From: Silene latifolia | Lineage: Eukaryota > Streptophyta > Magnoliopsida > Caryophyllales > Caryophyllaceae | Reading direction: 5' to 3' | Assembly: GCF_048544455.1 (NCBI RefSeq) | Contig: NC_133537.1 | Coordinates: forward strand, 68,915,634-68,979,633 | Length of the DNA: 64,000 nt | Part shown: positions 35,553-47,553 of the stretch, piece by piece | Layout of the letters: every line of letters begins with the position of its first letter | Position numbering within the stretch: the stretch's first letter is position 1 | Program-made: the position numbers and the translations under genes | Notes under the pieces: generated by a model | Databases searched by the model: none | Seen by the model: only the letters and a program-made list of their open reading frames with translations | Told to the model about the DNA's origin: nothing

Positions 35553-35824
35553 AGAGCTTGTTTGGATTAAGAGGTTTGGATGAAAATTAAAGGAATGGAG
35601 TAAAAATCTCTTGTTTGAATAGCAAGTAAGAGTGGAGGGATTGGGAGAGGATACATTTTCCCTCCACCTTCAAGGCAAATCAAATCCTTTTATAATAGGA
35701 AAGATGTGGAGGAAATTGTATCAAAACACTCACACGACCATTATTCCCCCTCCCCTTCCTACCTTTCTTTTCCCTCTTTCCCCCTCTTCTTCCTTTCCCG
35801 CTTAATTTGGTATCCAAACAAGGC
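35553..35824. mobile_element. Possible Tourist-like MITE
   Basis: GCTTGTTTGGAT near 35553 faces ATCCAAACAAGGC ending at 35824, across about 270 bp. TTA (left) and TTG (right) flank it, so the target duplication is imperfect. No coding sequence. Confidence 0.45.
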
Positions 35825-36475
35825 CTTGAAATGGACAGCAGAGAAATGGAGATAAACAGAGTTGTGTCCAAAGGAATTGTTACTAGGGAACCGTCTGAGG
35901 TCCCTAATAAAGCTAATGAAACTGAGCAATGGATTACAGGAAAAGGTAAAGAAAAAATGGTCTTTGAAACAAATGATTCCTATGTTAGTTAGGCTGTTAT
36001 TCAGGCTGATCTGGGCTTAGTTCAGGCTAAAAAATCCAGAGATGGGTCATGGTCAGTCCGAGACCGATCTTGTCAAAGAAAATGAAATTGTTGTATGTCC
36101 GAAAATAGCTATTTCTACTTCTTTATCATTTGTTCCAGCAACTTTGAATGCCTCTTTCTCTAATGATATTATTGTTTCCAACCCTTTCTCTTTACTTGGA
36201 GAGGGGTTGGACACTGATGATGTTGCATCAAAAGGTATTTTGACAGATTTCATTTATGACGATGATGATTTGCTCATGGATGATGATGACTTGGCTGAGA
36301 ACTCTTTCAATTCCTTGAGCTCAGCTAACTCTTTTATAAAGAAAATTGGTTATTTGGAAGTGAAGAATGGTAATTGCAAATCGTTGTCCAAGGATTCGGG
36401 GTTGTCGAAAAGAAAGGTGGATGATGGGGATGAAGTTGATTCTGTTTCAACTGCATCCAAGCGCCCAAGGGCTTG
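35825..36475 (+). pseudogene. Fragment resembling the C-terminal part of a LINE ORF1
   Basis: Two short plus-strand frames: to 35992 (WITGKGKEKMVFETN), then 36042-36476 (NPFSLLGEGLDTDD, acidic DDDDLLMDDDDLAE, and a basic LSKRKVDDGDEV end closing SKRPRA). The order of a Lys-rich linker, an S-x-F-x-L-L-like motif, an acidic patch and a basic tail recalls the tail of plant L1-type ORF1. No zinc knuckle, endonuclease or reverse transcriptase is present. It might instead be a captured gene fragment. Confidence 0.35.
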
Positions 36476-38400
36476 ATGCCTCTAGTCTCTATATCCTTTC
36501 CTTTATCAAATTTTAATTATGATAGTCCATATTTTTTTTGCAGTTGTTCGTTTTTATTGCTTTCTTTAGAACAACCTTTTCTGAAGGTTTTGGTTATTTT
36601 GCCCCTACTCTTCTTGGACTTTTTGTATCCTGATTTGGGGATTTTCTTGAACTTTCGTAAAGGAAGGAGTATTTTTATGTAGTAGGCTTATGTTAGAGCA
36701 AGCTATTTTGAGGAAGAATCTTGGTAAATGATCTTCTTGCCTCCCTGTGTTTCATCTAATGTCATATGCTAATTAATGGGAGGTTTGCTCCTTTTCTTCG
36801 ATTTACGTCGCCTGTTCTCATTGTTTTGAACTTTTGGAGTTATACTCTCACGGTTTTGGTTATGCTCCTAGACTCTCTAACGAGTATTGTTGGGCTTGGG
36901 TGGATTATACCCAAATGTTTGCTAAATGGTACGGTTAAATTTGTTTAATTAGAAATTTCATATGCCTCTATTTTGATTTTTTGTTAGCTAGGCTTGATGA
37001 ATGATGAAGAGTTGTCAATTCTCCAATAAACTCAATTAGTCTTCAAATTACTCAACTAAATCTAAGAACACTTCAATGATTAAGGAAAGATTAAGATATG
37101 ATTAAGATTGAATTGTGTAATACAACTTGATTAAAGCTTGGTAAAAACTTGGTAATTAATCTCCTAATACAATGGGGTATTTATACTAAGTATAAGTATT
37201 AGGGTAACTAAGGGCTTAAATGACGATTAAGTCCCTAACATGAAGATTAACGCCTTGCAAGTCTCTTAAGGAGACGCTCGACCTGTCCCTGTTGGACGGC
37301 CATGCTGTAAGGAAATACGCCCGTCCTGCTTGTGGGACGCTCGGGCAGAGTCTTGGGACGCCCGTCTTGTTCTTCAGGACGCTCGGGCTGAGCTTGGGAC
37401 GCCCGTCCCATAGGCCAGTGTGGCTTCTTCTTCAGTTTGCTGCCTCATGGTTTGTGGGGATCGTTGAGGAGCCTTAGGGGTCCTTCATCATTGCCCAAAT
37501 ACTTGTTTTATTGACCTAGGCCTTTAGTATTGGTCTCCTCTTTGTTGCTTGGTCGTTAGATGCGATCCATTTAGCTCCATTTTGCTCCATATATGCAAGG
37601 TTAGCATTCCTCTCCTACCAAGGACACAAAACCTCAAAGAATATACAAAGTAGGAAGCTAAAGATAAGAAACGACCCTAATGCATGCAAGAAAGTATAGG
37701 AACGAGACTAGTTCGGGGATTAAATATGTGCAAATATGAGTCACATCAACTAACTAGCTAATGCTTAAGCAAACAAAGAAATGTTATGGAATATGTTGCT
37801 AGAGGTTCAATTATAGTATAAGTTAGAATTATAATGAAATTTTTTGACACGAAAAAGGTGTAATAATTGAGATGAAGTTAGTAAAGATGAAGGCTATTCA
37901 TGGACGCATGAACCATGCTTGAATTCCTTAACTTAACCAAATATTTGGTTCTGAACTCAAAATAAAGGTTGAAGATAGCTGGTGTAATGATCCTTCTGAA
38001 AATCATTGATGAGTCACATGGATTTCTAAATTGCATGCGACAGATGGTAACTAGGCACTAGCCTAGGTTTTCGTATGATTAGCAAAGCGGGTTTTTTTAG
38101 TAATAAAAACGAGAGAGTATATATAGCTTGATTCACACTTTGCAATTGTAAGGACAATCATTATCCCATCTTGATCTTTATCTTCCAAGACCAATAAAAA
38201 AGATTTAATCTTATTTGGAACAATGAAACCGCAACATGTAATGCATGTAACTTCAAATGTTGTTTACCAAAAAATATTTAAGTATTTGTAATAAGCATAT
38301 ACTATAATCTGTTTTAATAATATGTAACTATGTGTTTGTAATTTTAAATTTTTGTAATGTTATTTATGTTTATTATACATATATTTATTTACTTATTTAC
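36476..38400. other. Non-coding region with a possible degraded LTR and GC-rich word cluster
   Basis: No gene supported. A segment from about 36995 (TGATGAATGATG) to about 37749 (GAGTCACATCA) has TGATG...CATCA ends suggestive of an LTR, but no matching flanks. Within it 37268-37412 is GC-rich, with alternating GGGACGCCCGTC and GGACGCTCGGGC words. The rest is AT-rich without features. Confidence 0.35.
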
Positions 38401-38479
38401 ACATGTACATATCTTTATAAAATATTCATGATGAATATTTCACCTACATAAATAAATGGTTATACATAAACTCATATTA

Positions 38480-38512
38480 TATCCGTGCATTTATGCACGG
38501 GTTACACACTAG
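38480..38512 (+). mobile_element. Helitron 3' terminus
   Basis: A hairpin CCGTGCATTTATGCACGG (38483-38500) is followed by CTAG at 38509-38512 and then T. Hairpin plus CTRR, inserted before T, is the Helitron 3' signature. The matching 5' end was not identified. Confidence 0.65.
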
Positions 38513-38532
38513 TTTATTTCAAAACATCCCCC

Positions 38533-39316
38533 TACTACTAAGAGAATAAAAATTCTCTTAGTTTTCCCTCCAAAAAGCATCTAGCTAAATAAGGTAATAA
38601 ATAAATTTTTCTTTTATTACATTATTATTTTTTTAATGAATAAGTTCTTATAAATAAACTCCAATTTTTTAAATAAATTCATACTTATGATTTTTTCATT
38701 AAAATAAAATAAAATTGATATTAAATTATAAAGTATAAGTTGCTAAATTTTTCAGTAATGTAATAATTATTACGGTAGAGAATAACTCGACACATGCTTA
38801 CTGTTAGCTTTGTGACAAAAAACATTCACTAAAAAAATTCACAACTTAAATAAATTTTTTTATTAGTTTTCTATTTCATTTTTTTTTGTTTCATATCAAA
38901 ATACAATGGAGTGAACTGATAAATATTAATGAAGTGTAAATTTTAAAAGTATAAATCCTTTTATATACTACGGAGTAATAGAATACAACTTCTCTAAAAT
39001 TTTTCTCCAAAGTGCTCAAACTTATATATGGAAACAAATTAGATTTTCATTTATTAAACTAATTTTCATTTAAAATAATCTATACATAAAAACTGTATCT
39101 CCTATTATTAACTTCGTGACGAAAAAAGATATTTTAAAAAAAATTGATATAGTTAAAATATTTTCATAAAAAACACAATGGAATTATTCAATTTTTGTGA
39201 TTAATTTTAATATTAGTTATTTTTTATTCGCGAGATATAAATCTAAAATTTATAACTAATACACTTAAAATTTAAAGGCCTATATTTACCGCGCATTTGC
39301 GCGGGATCTACACTAG
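38533..39316 (+). mobile_element. Non-autonomous Helitron-like element, about 784 bp
   Basis: Opens TACTACTAAGAGAATAAAA, shared by two other copies (reverse, ending 39916 and about 46255). Closes with hairpin CCGCGCATTTGCGCGG (39289-39304) and CTAG (39313-39316) before T. The 5' end lacks the canonical TC, so the first bases may be lost. No coding sequence. Confidence 0.6.
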
Positions 39317-39661
39317 TTTCAAAACATTAACTTAAATAACTAAAACCGTCGACGTAACCTTGCTTTACATCCTTATGACGTATCCATTTCACGAGCAACG
39401 TCCTTGAATATACATGTGTCCTAGCATCATTGGGTAGTTTGGCGGGAATTTTATAAATGTCAGTATCTACAGATACGGGTATCTACAAGAATACTCTAAA
39501 AAATATTCCCAAAGATAATAACTTACCTAACTTATTATCTATGAATAATATATTTTCCTAATATTCTACTCTATCTAATAATTCTCTAATAATTTCAGGG
39601 GAAAAAATCAAACAAAAGATTTACTCAATTACCGAATCATGAAATTCCTTTTAAAAATAAA

Positions 39662-39916
39662 CTAGTATGGATCCCGCGCATACATGCACGGTATTTATAG
39701 ATCTTTTACTTACTTTATAATGTATTATTTAAGATTTAAAATTGACGTATTATTAATTTTTCATATTTTAATATGAGGATAAAAAGATAAAAAATTGAAA
39801 TGGAAAATTAATTAAAAGTATTAAGTAAATTCATGAAATGTATATTTTAATTTTTTATCACAAAACTAATGATTTCAATTTATAAACTATTGAAATATTT
39901 TATTCTCTTAGTAGTA
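39662..39916 (-). mobile_element. Short reverse Helitron-like element, 255 bp
   Basis: On the minus strand it opens TACTACTAAGAGAATAAAA and ends in a hairpin region (CCGTGCATGTATGCGCGG) and CTAG before T. Same family as the 38533-39316 element. No coding sequence. Confidence 0.6.
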
Positions 39917-41847
39917 AATAAAAAGGGGAATGTAAGTTGAAAAAATATTATCCCCTTTTTGTTAAATGTCATAGAATTATTTATTGTATGAAATCTATAT
40001 ATCTATATCTATCTATATTATTAAAGGAAGCTTTTTTCGAACGATTATAGAGTCTCCAACTTTTGTAAACTACGTAATACAAATAAAATAATAAAAAGAT
40101 AGAGATTATGAGCAATAAAAAACTGAAAATTAACAATGATTAGGATTTATATGTTCAAGAAGTCTAATACAACTCTAATATATTGCCTCCAAAACTATAT
40201 ATATTCAATGCCCTAGCTTGATCGTCATGTTCCACGTAATTTTTTAAGTTGCTCATCATATTTGACATTGATGTCTTTGTTTTGCTGCTATGACAACTTT
40301 TTTCGTTTTGCTTAGCTTATTGCCTTATTGTTAATTGTTATTATTATCGTATTTTGAGATATTATGTACTAATTGGTGATTTTTCATAATTTGGTTCAGG
40401 GTATAATGTGCAATATTATGAAAGATTGTCACTTGTCTTGACAATACGCAAGAGATTTCAAGCCCGAAAACAAAAATTGCCACATATATTCAATACCGTG
40501 CAAGTGATTTTGAACTCTTGGCTTTACCCTTTTGCATTATATCTTTCATTGTATTTTTATTTCTACATATGAGTCATTCATGTAGCAGGTTTTTATTGAA
40601 TATTATTTTAGTTTGTAAATAATCTAATATTTTTTTCATATTTCAGTGATGAGTTTCTTGCATTCACAATGTCAATGAAGGTATATTTTTCAAATTTTCC
40701 TTTGTTTAACGTATATACTACTCCGTAATATAATTAGATTTAGATTACTAGATATAATCTAATTTTATAGTTTGCTCTATATCCTCTATGTAAATCTATT
40801 TCTCCCATCACAAATATTTTCTCCTTACTTTTCAAGTAATATTAAAGCTAACTACATTAGTACGTTTATAGCAAACAAAACCATAACGGAGAGGCTAAAT
40901 TTTGTGATCTACTTTGAAACAGCATTATTTCTAAGCCTGTTATTTTAGAGTTCAAGATTCATGAAACACTTTCGAACAATATTAGAATCAAACTTTTATG
41001 AACTACTATTATAATTTTATTTTCAAATATTCAATTTGAATATATGAAATAAAATATACTTCTCTGTAAAAGATATTGTTAAAAAGAAAAACGATGTACG
41101 GTTTATTGAAACTGAAGATTGTAGACATGGAGATCATTTGCACGTAGGATTATTATCTTCCTTTGAAGTTTGGAGTAATACCTCTAATTCTCTAAACTAG
41201 AAAGTATAATACTATCAGTATTAGTATTTTGTATATATACGTATATAATAAGTATACAAAAACCCAAATTTACTCCACATATATGGATAGATGGGGTTCT
41301 TCATGCATCATGCATGCATACATGATACATATTCACCTGTTTTATTTATTGTTCTATGTTCTACAGTTAGCACATACCTTATCCTATAAGCAATTATTCA
41401 AAAGCCAAATGTTATTTTCCTCAAAACAGCCAAATGTTATTAATATGAATATCGGCATGCTATTTGTCATCTAAAATACAAGATTTTCTGAACTTAAATA
41501 TTGTTCCCTCCTTAGAACACTTATTAGAAAAACCCTTAAATCTAAACAAATGGAGTAATAGAGATAGAGAAAGTACCGAACTCAAACACCATGCATATGT
41601 TAATGAAAATTTTTGTTGCATTGAGAATCTTCTACAACAATTTCAAATTAACAAAATTTATGCGCTATAGTAACAAACTAACAACTATTGAGATAGCTTA
41701 GAATTTGAAATAACATATTCGATTTTTACCTCACCAAAAAAAAAACATATTCGATTTTTTTTTTTTTTTTTGATAAACAAATGTTTGTACTATCATAAGT
41801 TATACGGAGTATAACGCAAATATCATCATATTTCTGTTGGTTATGAA

Positions 41848-41932
41848 TATTAATAGAAATATTTATAATAGTTGAGCCTCAACCATCACTGATGGTTGAG
41901 GCCCAACTATTATAAATATTCCTATTAAATAT
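41848..41932. repeat. Near-perfect inverted repeat, about 85 bp
   Basis: Two arms of about 40 bp (ATTTATAATAGTTGAG and GCCTCAACCATCA facing their complements) meet across about three bases, with only two or three mismatches. The RNA would form a long hairpin. Lies within Helitron H1. Confidence 0.8.
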
Positions 41933-42194
41933 AATCAGAGCATATATCTTCATACACAAATTCTCATTGAAAACATGTGAGGTTGTGAACACCCACTTTC
42001 TTATTTTGGAAAGTTTTACTCTTATTTTATATATCCCTCTCTTCTATCACCAAACTCAACCAATTCTTTTACTCCTATCACACTGACACACGTATAAAAT
42101 AGTACCATGCTTTACCTCAAAACTTATCATGATGAATATGGTTATTCTACCAAAGAATTTGTTGTGATATGTGATTACTGATAAAAGAGTCTAA

Positions 42195-42581
42195 GAGCAT
42201 CTCCAATGGTTGAGAAAAAGGACTAGCTTGCAATTTTAAGAAATTGCAAGCTAGTAGCTTAACCATTGGAGTAGTCCAAATAGATTAGCTTTGCTTAAAA
42301 AAAATTGAGCTAGTAGCTCCATGAGGCTACTTGCTTAAATGGACCCACAAAAAAAACATAACCAATAGGAAAATAGTGGTCTCATTTATAATATTTTAAT
42401 TTTATATTTAGAAATTAAAAATTGAATAAAATAATAGGAGAGTGTGTTAAGTGGGTCACATAAAGTTAGTAGGAAATCGACTCCACCATTGGAGTAAGTT
42501 GTAGCTTGAAATGGTTGTAGCTCAAAAAAATGATGTGGCAAAGGTAAGCTACTACCAACTAGCTTACCATTGTGGATGCTC
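42195..42581. mobile_element. Tourist-like MITE, 387 bp, nested in Helitron H1
   Basis: Ends GAGCATCTCCAATGG and CCATTGTGGATGCTC are inverted with one mismatch. TAA flanks both sides (42192-42194, 42582-42584). Inside are repeated TTGCAAGCTAGTAGCT and CCATTGGAGTA words. Non-coding. Confidence 0.82.
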
Positions 42582-42986
42582 TAATAAGTTCTACTTTAAT
42601 TGGTATTTTGGAACCTTTATCATTATTTTTGTGAAAAACAAACAAATGCTTCACTTATAAAATGTATGTATAGAGCAACTTCTTAAATTGATGAAAAGTT
42701 ATTGTTCACATGTATTTATTCATGAGTATCGCTGTGTACTTTGGAATATAAAAATAGTAAAATATTTATATGAGCATAATATTTAACGAACTTAAAAACT
42801 AAAATGAGAATCCCTAAATTTGATCAATTTTAAATTAGTTGAGCAGGGCATTAATATTAATCTCATCATGAGTTGAAATTAATGTAGCACATAGTTTCGA
42901 TCATACAAACATTTTTCAGTTACTATATTATACACGATAGAGCATTATAAATAGGCCCGTGCATCGCACGGGCATTAAATCTAGTA

Positions 42987-45801
42987 TCTATATAAAAGAG
43001 AGTTTTTTCGAGCGATTCTAGAGCGTCCACATCATTAAAAATTAATTTAGGAAAGTTTCATAAATAATATTTTCCACATAAAAAATAAAGTGGAGAATCT
43101 TTTAATTATTATAATATCTATATTTCCTATTTTATATTCATGAGAAGTTTCTAATTTTTATATAAAAACTTTGACATTTCATTTGGCAAAAAAATATTGT
43201 TATAAAAATTATGAAGATAATGTAATTAGATTCGCGGTAAAAAATGCTTTTATTAGAGTATAGATTTAATATGATTTGCACATACGAGTATTAAAGATGG
43301 TGTACTTCTTTTAATATGTTGTATGTCCCACATCGAAAAACAATGTTAGTGTGGTGATTATAATAAGTATAAATTATAAAATTGTCCCACATCGAAAGAT
43401 TAACATAAGGTGGGTGATCCTATGATTATAAATAGGAGTCACCAATGGAACCTATATATCAACCAAAAACCTTTTGAGTCTCTTAAGGGTCTCTTAAGTA
43501 TTGTTTTGGAGAGCTCTTAAGAGTTTATATCATTATCTTCACAGTATGATATATACATATTCTTTCTATAAAAAGTATTATAAAAAAAATGTACGAATAT
43601 TAATAAATAGTACTCCTTCCATCCAAGACCAAATACAACATTTTCATTTACACATTTGCCAAGACACAAATTACAACGTAAATAAAATTACATAAATATC
43701 TTTAAGTTTATATTATAAAAAATTTAAAAATTTGATATTCTCATTGTATTTTATAGGTGAATTAAATAAGATCTCACATGACCATATTTTGTCTTACACA
43801 TTGCAAAAAATCGTAAAGATTCTATTCGTTCATGAATAGTGTAAAAAAGGAATGTTGTATTTGGTCTTGAATTGAGGGAGTATAGTATTTGCTCATTATT
43901 ATTAACCCGGGTTAGATGTTGAATTATGTGCGAAACAGATGGTGTATTTCTAAGTATGTTATTTGTCCCACATTAAAAAATATGTTGGTGTGGTGAATAT
44001 ATTACGTATAAATAATAAAATTGTCCCACATCGAAAGTTTAGCATAAGGTGGGTGATCATATGATTATAAATCGAAGGCATCCTTTGAACCTAAATACCA
44101 ACCCAAAACCTTCCGAGTCTCTTAAGCATTGTCTTGGAGAGCTCTTAAGAGTTTATATCATTAACTCCACGATATGATATATATGTTTTATATTATGTCA
44201 AAGTGATGTTTATAATTTTTGTATAAAAACTTATACATCTCATTTAGCAAAAAAGTAACATAATTTTATTTTTTTTGAAAAATTATATAATTAAATTCGT
44301 GGTAAATAAATGCTAGCATTAGAATATAGTATCATATTATTTGCACATATTTTTTGTCCCACATTGAAAAATAATGTAGATGTGGTAAATATACTACATA
44401 TAAATAGTTGAATTGTCCCACATTAGAAGATTATCATGAGGTGAGGTATCACATGATTATAAATATGAGTCATATTTGAAACTTAGGGGTATCAAACTAT
44501 CAACCCAAAATCTTTTGAATCGCTTAAAAATTATCTTAGAGAGTTCTCAACTATATTTGTGATATTATAATGTTTATTTTAAGACAATCGATAATATAAT
44601 AACTTTATTTAAGATAAAATCATAATAAAAATAAATAAAATGGGTGCTAAATATACATAAATTGGTTATTAATGTGTCATATAATGATAATCTCTACACT
44701 AAAATAGAAAATTTAAGAATTATAATACAATCAAGTGCTGCATAAAAAGATCTTGAATCCACAAATAAATCAATAATGAGCTTTTTTACTTTGATAAATA
44801 GTATAATTAAATCTTTTTAACTTTCAAATATAGGTAATATTATGCCTCATTACATTTGAGTAGCTATAACACATCATAATTTTTAACCATTAATAAAAAT
44901 CGCACCAGGAAAAAAAATATTTTGCATTTGTTTATACATTTTATTGCTCCCTCAATTAATCTTAAAAGTCGTGTTAGGAAAAAAATGTAATTTAAATCAT
45001 GTCATTTGTACATATTTTAATTGTGACAAAAAATGGAAAAGAACGTACGAATATAAATAAATAGTATAGTATTTTCTCATTATTAAATTGGGTTGGATAT
45101 CGAAATAGGTGCAAAAAAAATGGTGTACTTTTTTGTGTGTTATTTGTCCCACATTGAAAAATAATGCAGGTGTGGTAAATATACTACATATAAATTTTTA
45201 AATTGTCCCACATCAGAAAATTATCATAAGGTGAGGTGATCTTAAAAATTAATTTAGGAAAGTATCATAAATAATATTTTTTGATGTAAAAAATAAAGTA
45301 GAGAATCTTTTAATTATTATAATATATATTTCCTATATTATATTCAAGTGATGTTTCTAATTTTTATATAAAAAATTTTACATTTCATTTGGCAAAAAAA
45401 TATCGTTAAGAAAATTATGAAAATAACATAATTTGATTCGTGGTAAAAATGATATCATTAGCGTATAAATTTCATATAATTTGTATACATATAAAATTGT
45501 GTATTTCTTAGTATGTATTATGTCCTACATTGAAAAATAATGTAGGATTATATAAAAATAATAGAATTGTCCCACATTGAAAGATTAACATAAGATGTAG
45601 TGGTCTTATGATTATAAATATGAGGCATCCTTAGAACTTAGTTATCAACTTAACATCTTTTGCGTCTCTTAAATAAGATGTTTTAACCTTTGATCTATCG
45701 ATATAAATGATAAGACATAAGATGTAAATATTAAGACCTTATAACCAATTTTTGTTTACTAAGTTAATTATCCCGTTGCAACGCACGGACATCTAAACTA
45801 G
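42987..45801 (+). mobile_element. Helitron H2, non-autonomous, about 2.8 kb, directly after H1
   Basis: Opens TCTATATAAAAGAGAG two bases (TA) after the CTAG of H1. It shares the TTTTTTCGAGCGATT inner motif with H1 and the 26.6-kb fragment. Ends with an imperfect hairpin (CCCGTTGCAACGCACGG) and CTAG at 45798-45801, then T. It contains about five copies of a module with paired GTCCCACAT words. No coding sequence. Confidence 0.7.
43320..45625. repeat. Five copies of a bipartite GTCCCACAT module in Helitron H2
   Basis: Each copy has GTCCCACAT(C/T)GAAAAA, then about 40-60 bases later GTCCCACATCGAAAGATT, then AAGGTGGGTGATC and usually GATTATAAATA. Paired words lie near 43328/43384, 43969/44024, 44357/44415, 45147/45207 and 45521/45570. 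Several copies continue into TTTTGAGTCTCTTAAG. The TATAAATA gives each module a promoter-like look. Copies are diverged. Confidence 0.75.
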
Positions 45802-46450
45802 TAAATCAGTATGACCTAGTCAAAGATAGGATATAATGAAGCTCAAAGCCCAATATAGAGCAACTCATTTAGGTGGGGAAACTTGAGAATCTCTTATTCT
45901 TTTAGTTTAAGGGGGATTTATAAATTATCTCAAATAATTTTAAAGTTTTTTTTGTCAAGAAATTAATAATATGAGTTCATAATTTTTTTATACGAACTAA
46001 ATACTTGTACTTGGTAAAAAAATTATGTGAAACTAATAATATCAAATTTTTCTGTTTTTCATATACGAATTTTAGATTTATACCAGTTTTGTTTTATTTT
46101 TAAATTAAAAAATTATAATTTAATTAAAAAAATTTATAATGATGAAAGATTATATCTTAACTAAAAGATAACAATTTAATAAAAATAGAGTTTTGTTTCC
46201 TTATTTAGCCAACTTCTTTTTGGTGGGAAAACTATTGAAATATTTTATTCTCTTAGTAGTAAAAAAAAAAGGGGATGAAAGTTGAAAAAATATTATCCCC
46301 TTTTTAAATGTCATAGAATTATTTATTGTATGAAATAAATCAGTATGGCCTAGTCAAAGATATGATACAATGAAGTCCAAAGCCCAATATAGAGCAACTC
46401 ATTTAGGCGGGAAAACTTGAGAATCTCTTATTCTTTTAGTTTAAGGGGAT
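45802..46450. repeat. Duplicated segment preserving the Helitron empty site
   Basis: 46226-46450 matches, with scattered changes, the joined flanks of the Helitron pair: left flank about 39885-39993 and right flank 45802-45917. In the 46-kb copy the flanks meet at GTATGAAA/TAAATCAG with no Helitron. The intervening 45918-46225 is AT-rich; its right end carries the reverse TACTACTAAG Helitron terminus. Confidence 0.8.
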
Positions 46451-47553
46451 ACTTCGTATAACTTTTCGATTCTATTACTCATATACCCCTACATACTCCG
46501 CATAATGATGATGTGCATATTGATATACTCTGTATAGTGTTGTCAGTTGTGTGTTAATAATTTGGGTTTTTCTACGTGAGACCCTCGTATTTTTTCGTAT
46601 TCTACATGATACCCCTTAATCTCTCATTTTTTGAAAACATTATTGGTATTTGGTACCCATAGACTTAAGGGGTGTTTGGTAAACGGTATATTGACCAATT
46701 TTTAGCATATTCAAGGGTTTTAGCATGTTTGACCAATCAATATGCTAATTTTAGTGTCTGGTAAACAACATATTAAAACAACATATTTGAGGCCAATATG
46801 ATGTTTTACAATATGCTGTTTACCCCAACATATTGGTTAGCATATTATAAAATAGGAAATTTTATTCCACTTCATAAAGAAAATTAACAATTTACTAATC
46901 GTAATCTGCAAATTATCACACACTCAAATTAATTCTGCTAATTATAATACGCTAGTCAAACCTTCTGATAAAATCTGTTATTTGTAATATGCTTTTACAA
47001 TCTACTTATGCTGAAATTAATCCATTGCTTACCAAACATGACCTTAATGAAAAGTCCTTAAAATACCCAAAATGTTCTAAATCGTCCTTTGTAAATGTTC
47101 GTTTATGCATTTTCTATTGATTTTTTGGTTATAATTTGTCAAACTACTATTTCAATATTCGTTGAATTAAATTAAATACGTACCACAAATAGTATTTATA
47201 CCAGTAATACCACCATTCCAAATACAATTTATACAAAATTAGTGATAATTAATTAAGAACGTAATCAATTTAATTTGTGCAACGTGTTAGATTAACCGAT
47301 TTGATTAAAGAATGTGACAAGTATAGCATATGATCACCCTATTTTGTCGTGTAAAAAAAAAAGTGGTTGATGTTCCCGCGAGTTTGCATCTACCAAAACC
47401 CCTCTTTCATTTTCACATTTTTAACATCTCAAATAAAATAAAATTGATTTGTCAAAAAAAATAAAATAAAATTGACCCCACAACTCCACTTGTTGGCATT
47501 TCCATTTTACCCCCTTCTCCCTCTCTCACCTCAAAAAACTACATTTCATTCAT
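46451..47553. other. AIP1 upstream region with a Tourist-like MITE
   Basis: No gene. A 376-bp MITE lies at 46668-47043: TGTTTGGTAA and TTACCAAACA near its ends, TTA flanks at 46665-46667 and 47044-47046. The last 60 bases before the AIP1 ATG are CT-rich, consistent with a 5' UTR. No confident TATA box. Confidence 0.6.

Larger units (their letters stand above)
39994..42984 (+). mobile_element. Helitron H1, non-autonomous, about 2.99 kb
   Basis: Starts TCTATATATCTATATC after an A, with TATTATTAAAGGAAGC just inside. Ends with hairpin GCCCGTGCATCGCACGGGC (42955-42973) and CTAG (42981-42984). An A/T insertion point is supported by the empty-site copy at 46333-46334. Contents: exon-like stretches (about 40400-40680), an inverted repeat (about 41848-41932) and a nested MITE (42195-42581). 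No Rep-helicase. Confidence 0.7.

Noticed and set aside
36473-36948. Hydrophobic ORFs downstream of the LINE-like fragment
   Set aside because: Leu/Phe-rich translation of T-rich DNA with no motif; no reverse transcriptase signature found.
45798-45802. CTAGT at 45798 as the end of a reverse Helitron
   Set aside because: CTAG is self-complementary, but no hairpin lies on the right side; the hairpin on the left and the empty-site comparison make it the 3' end of H2.
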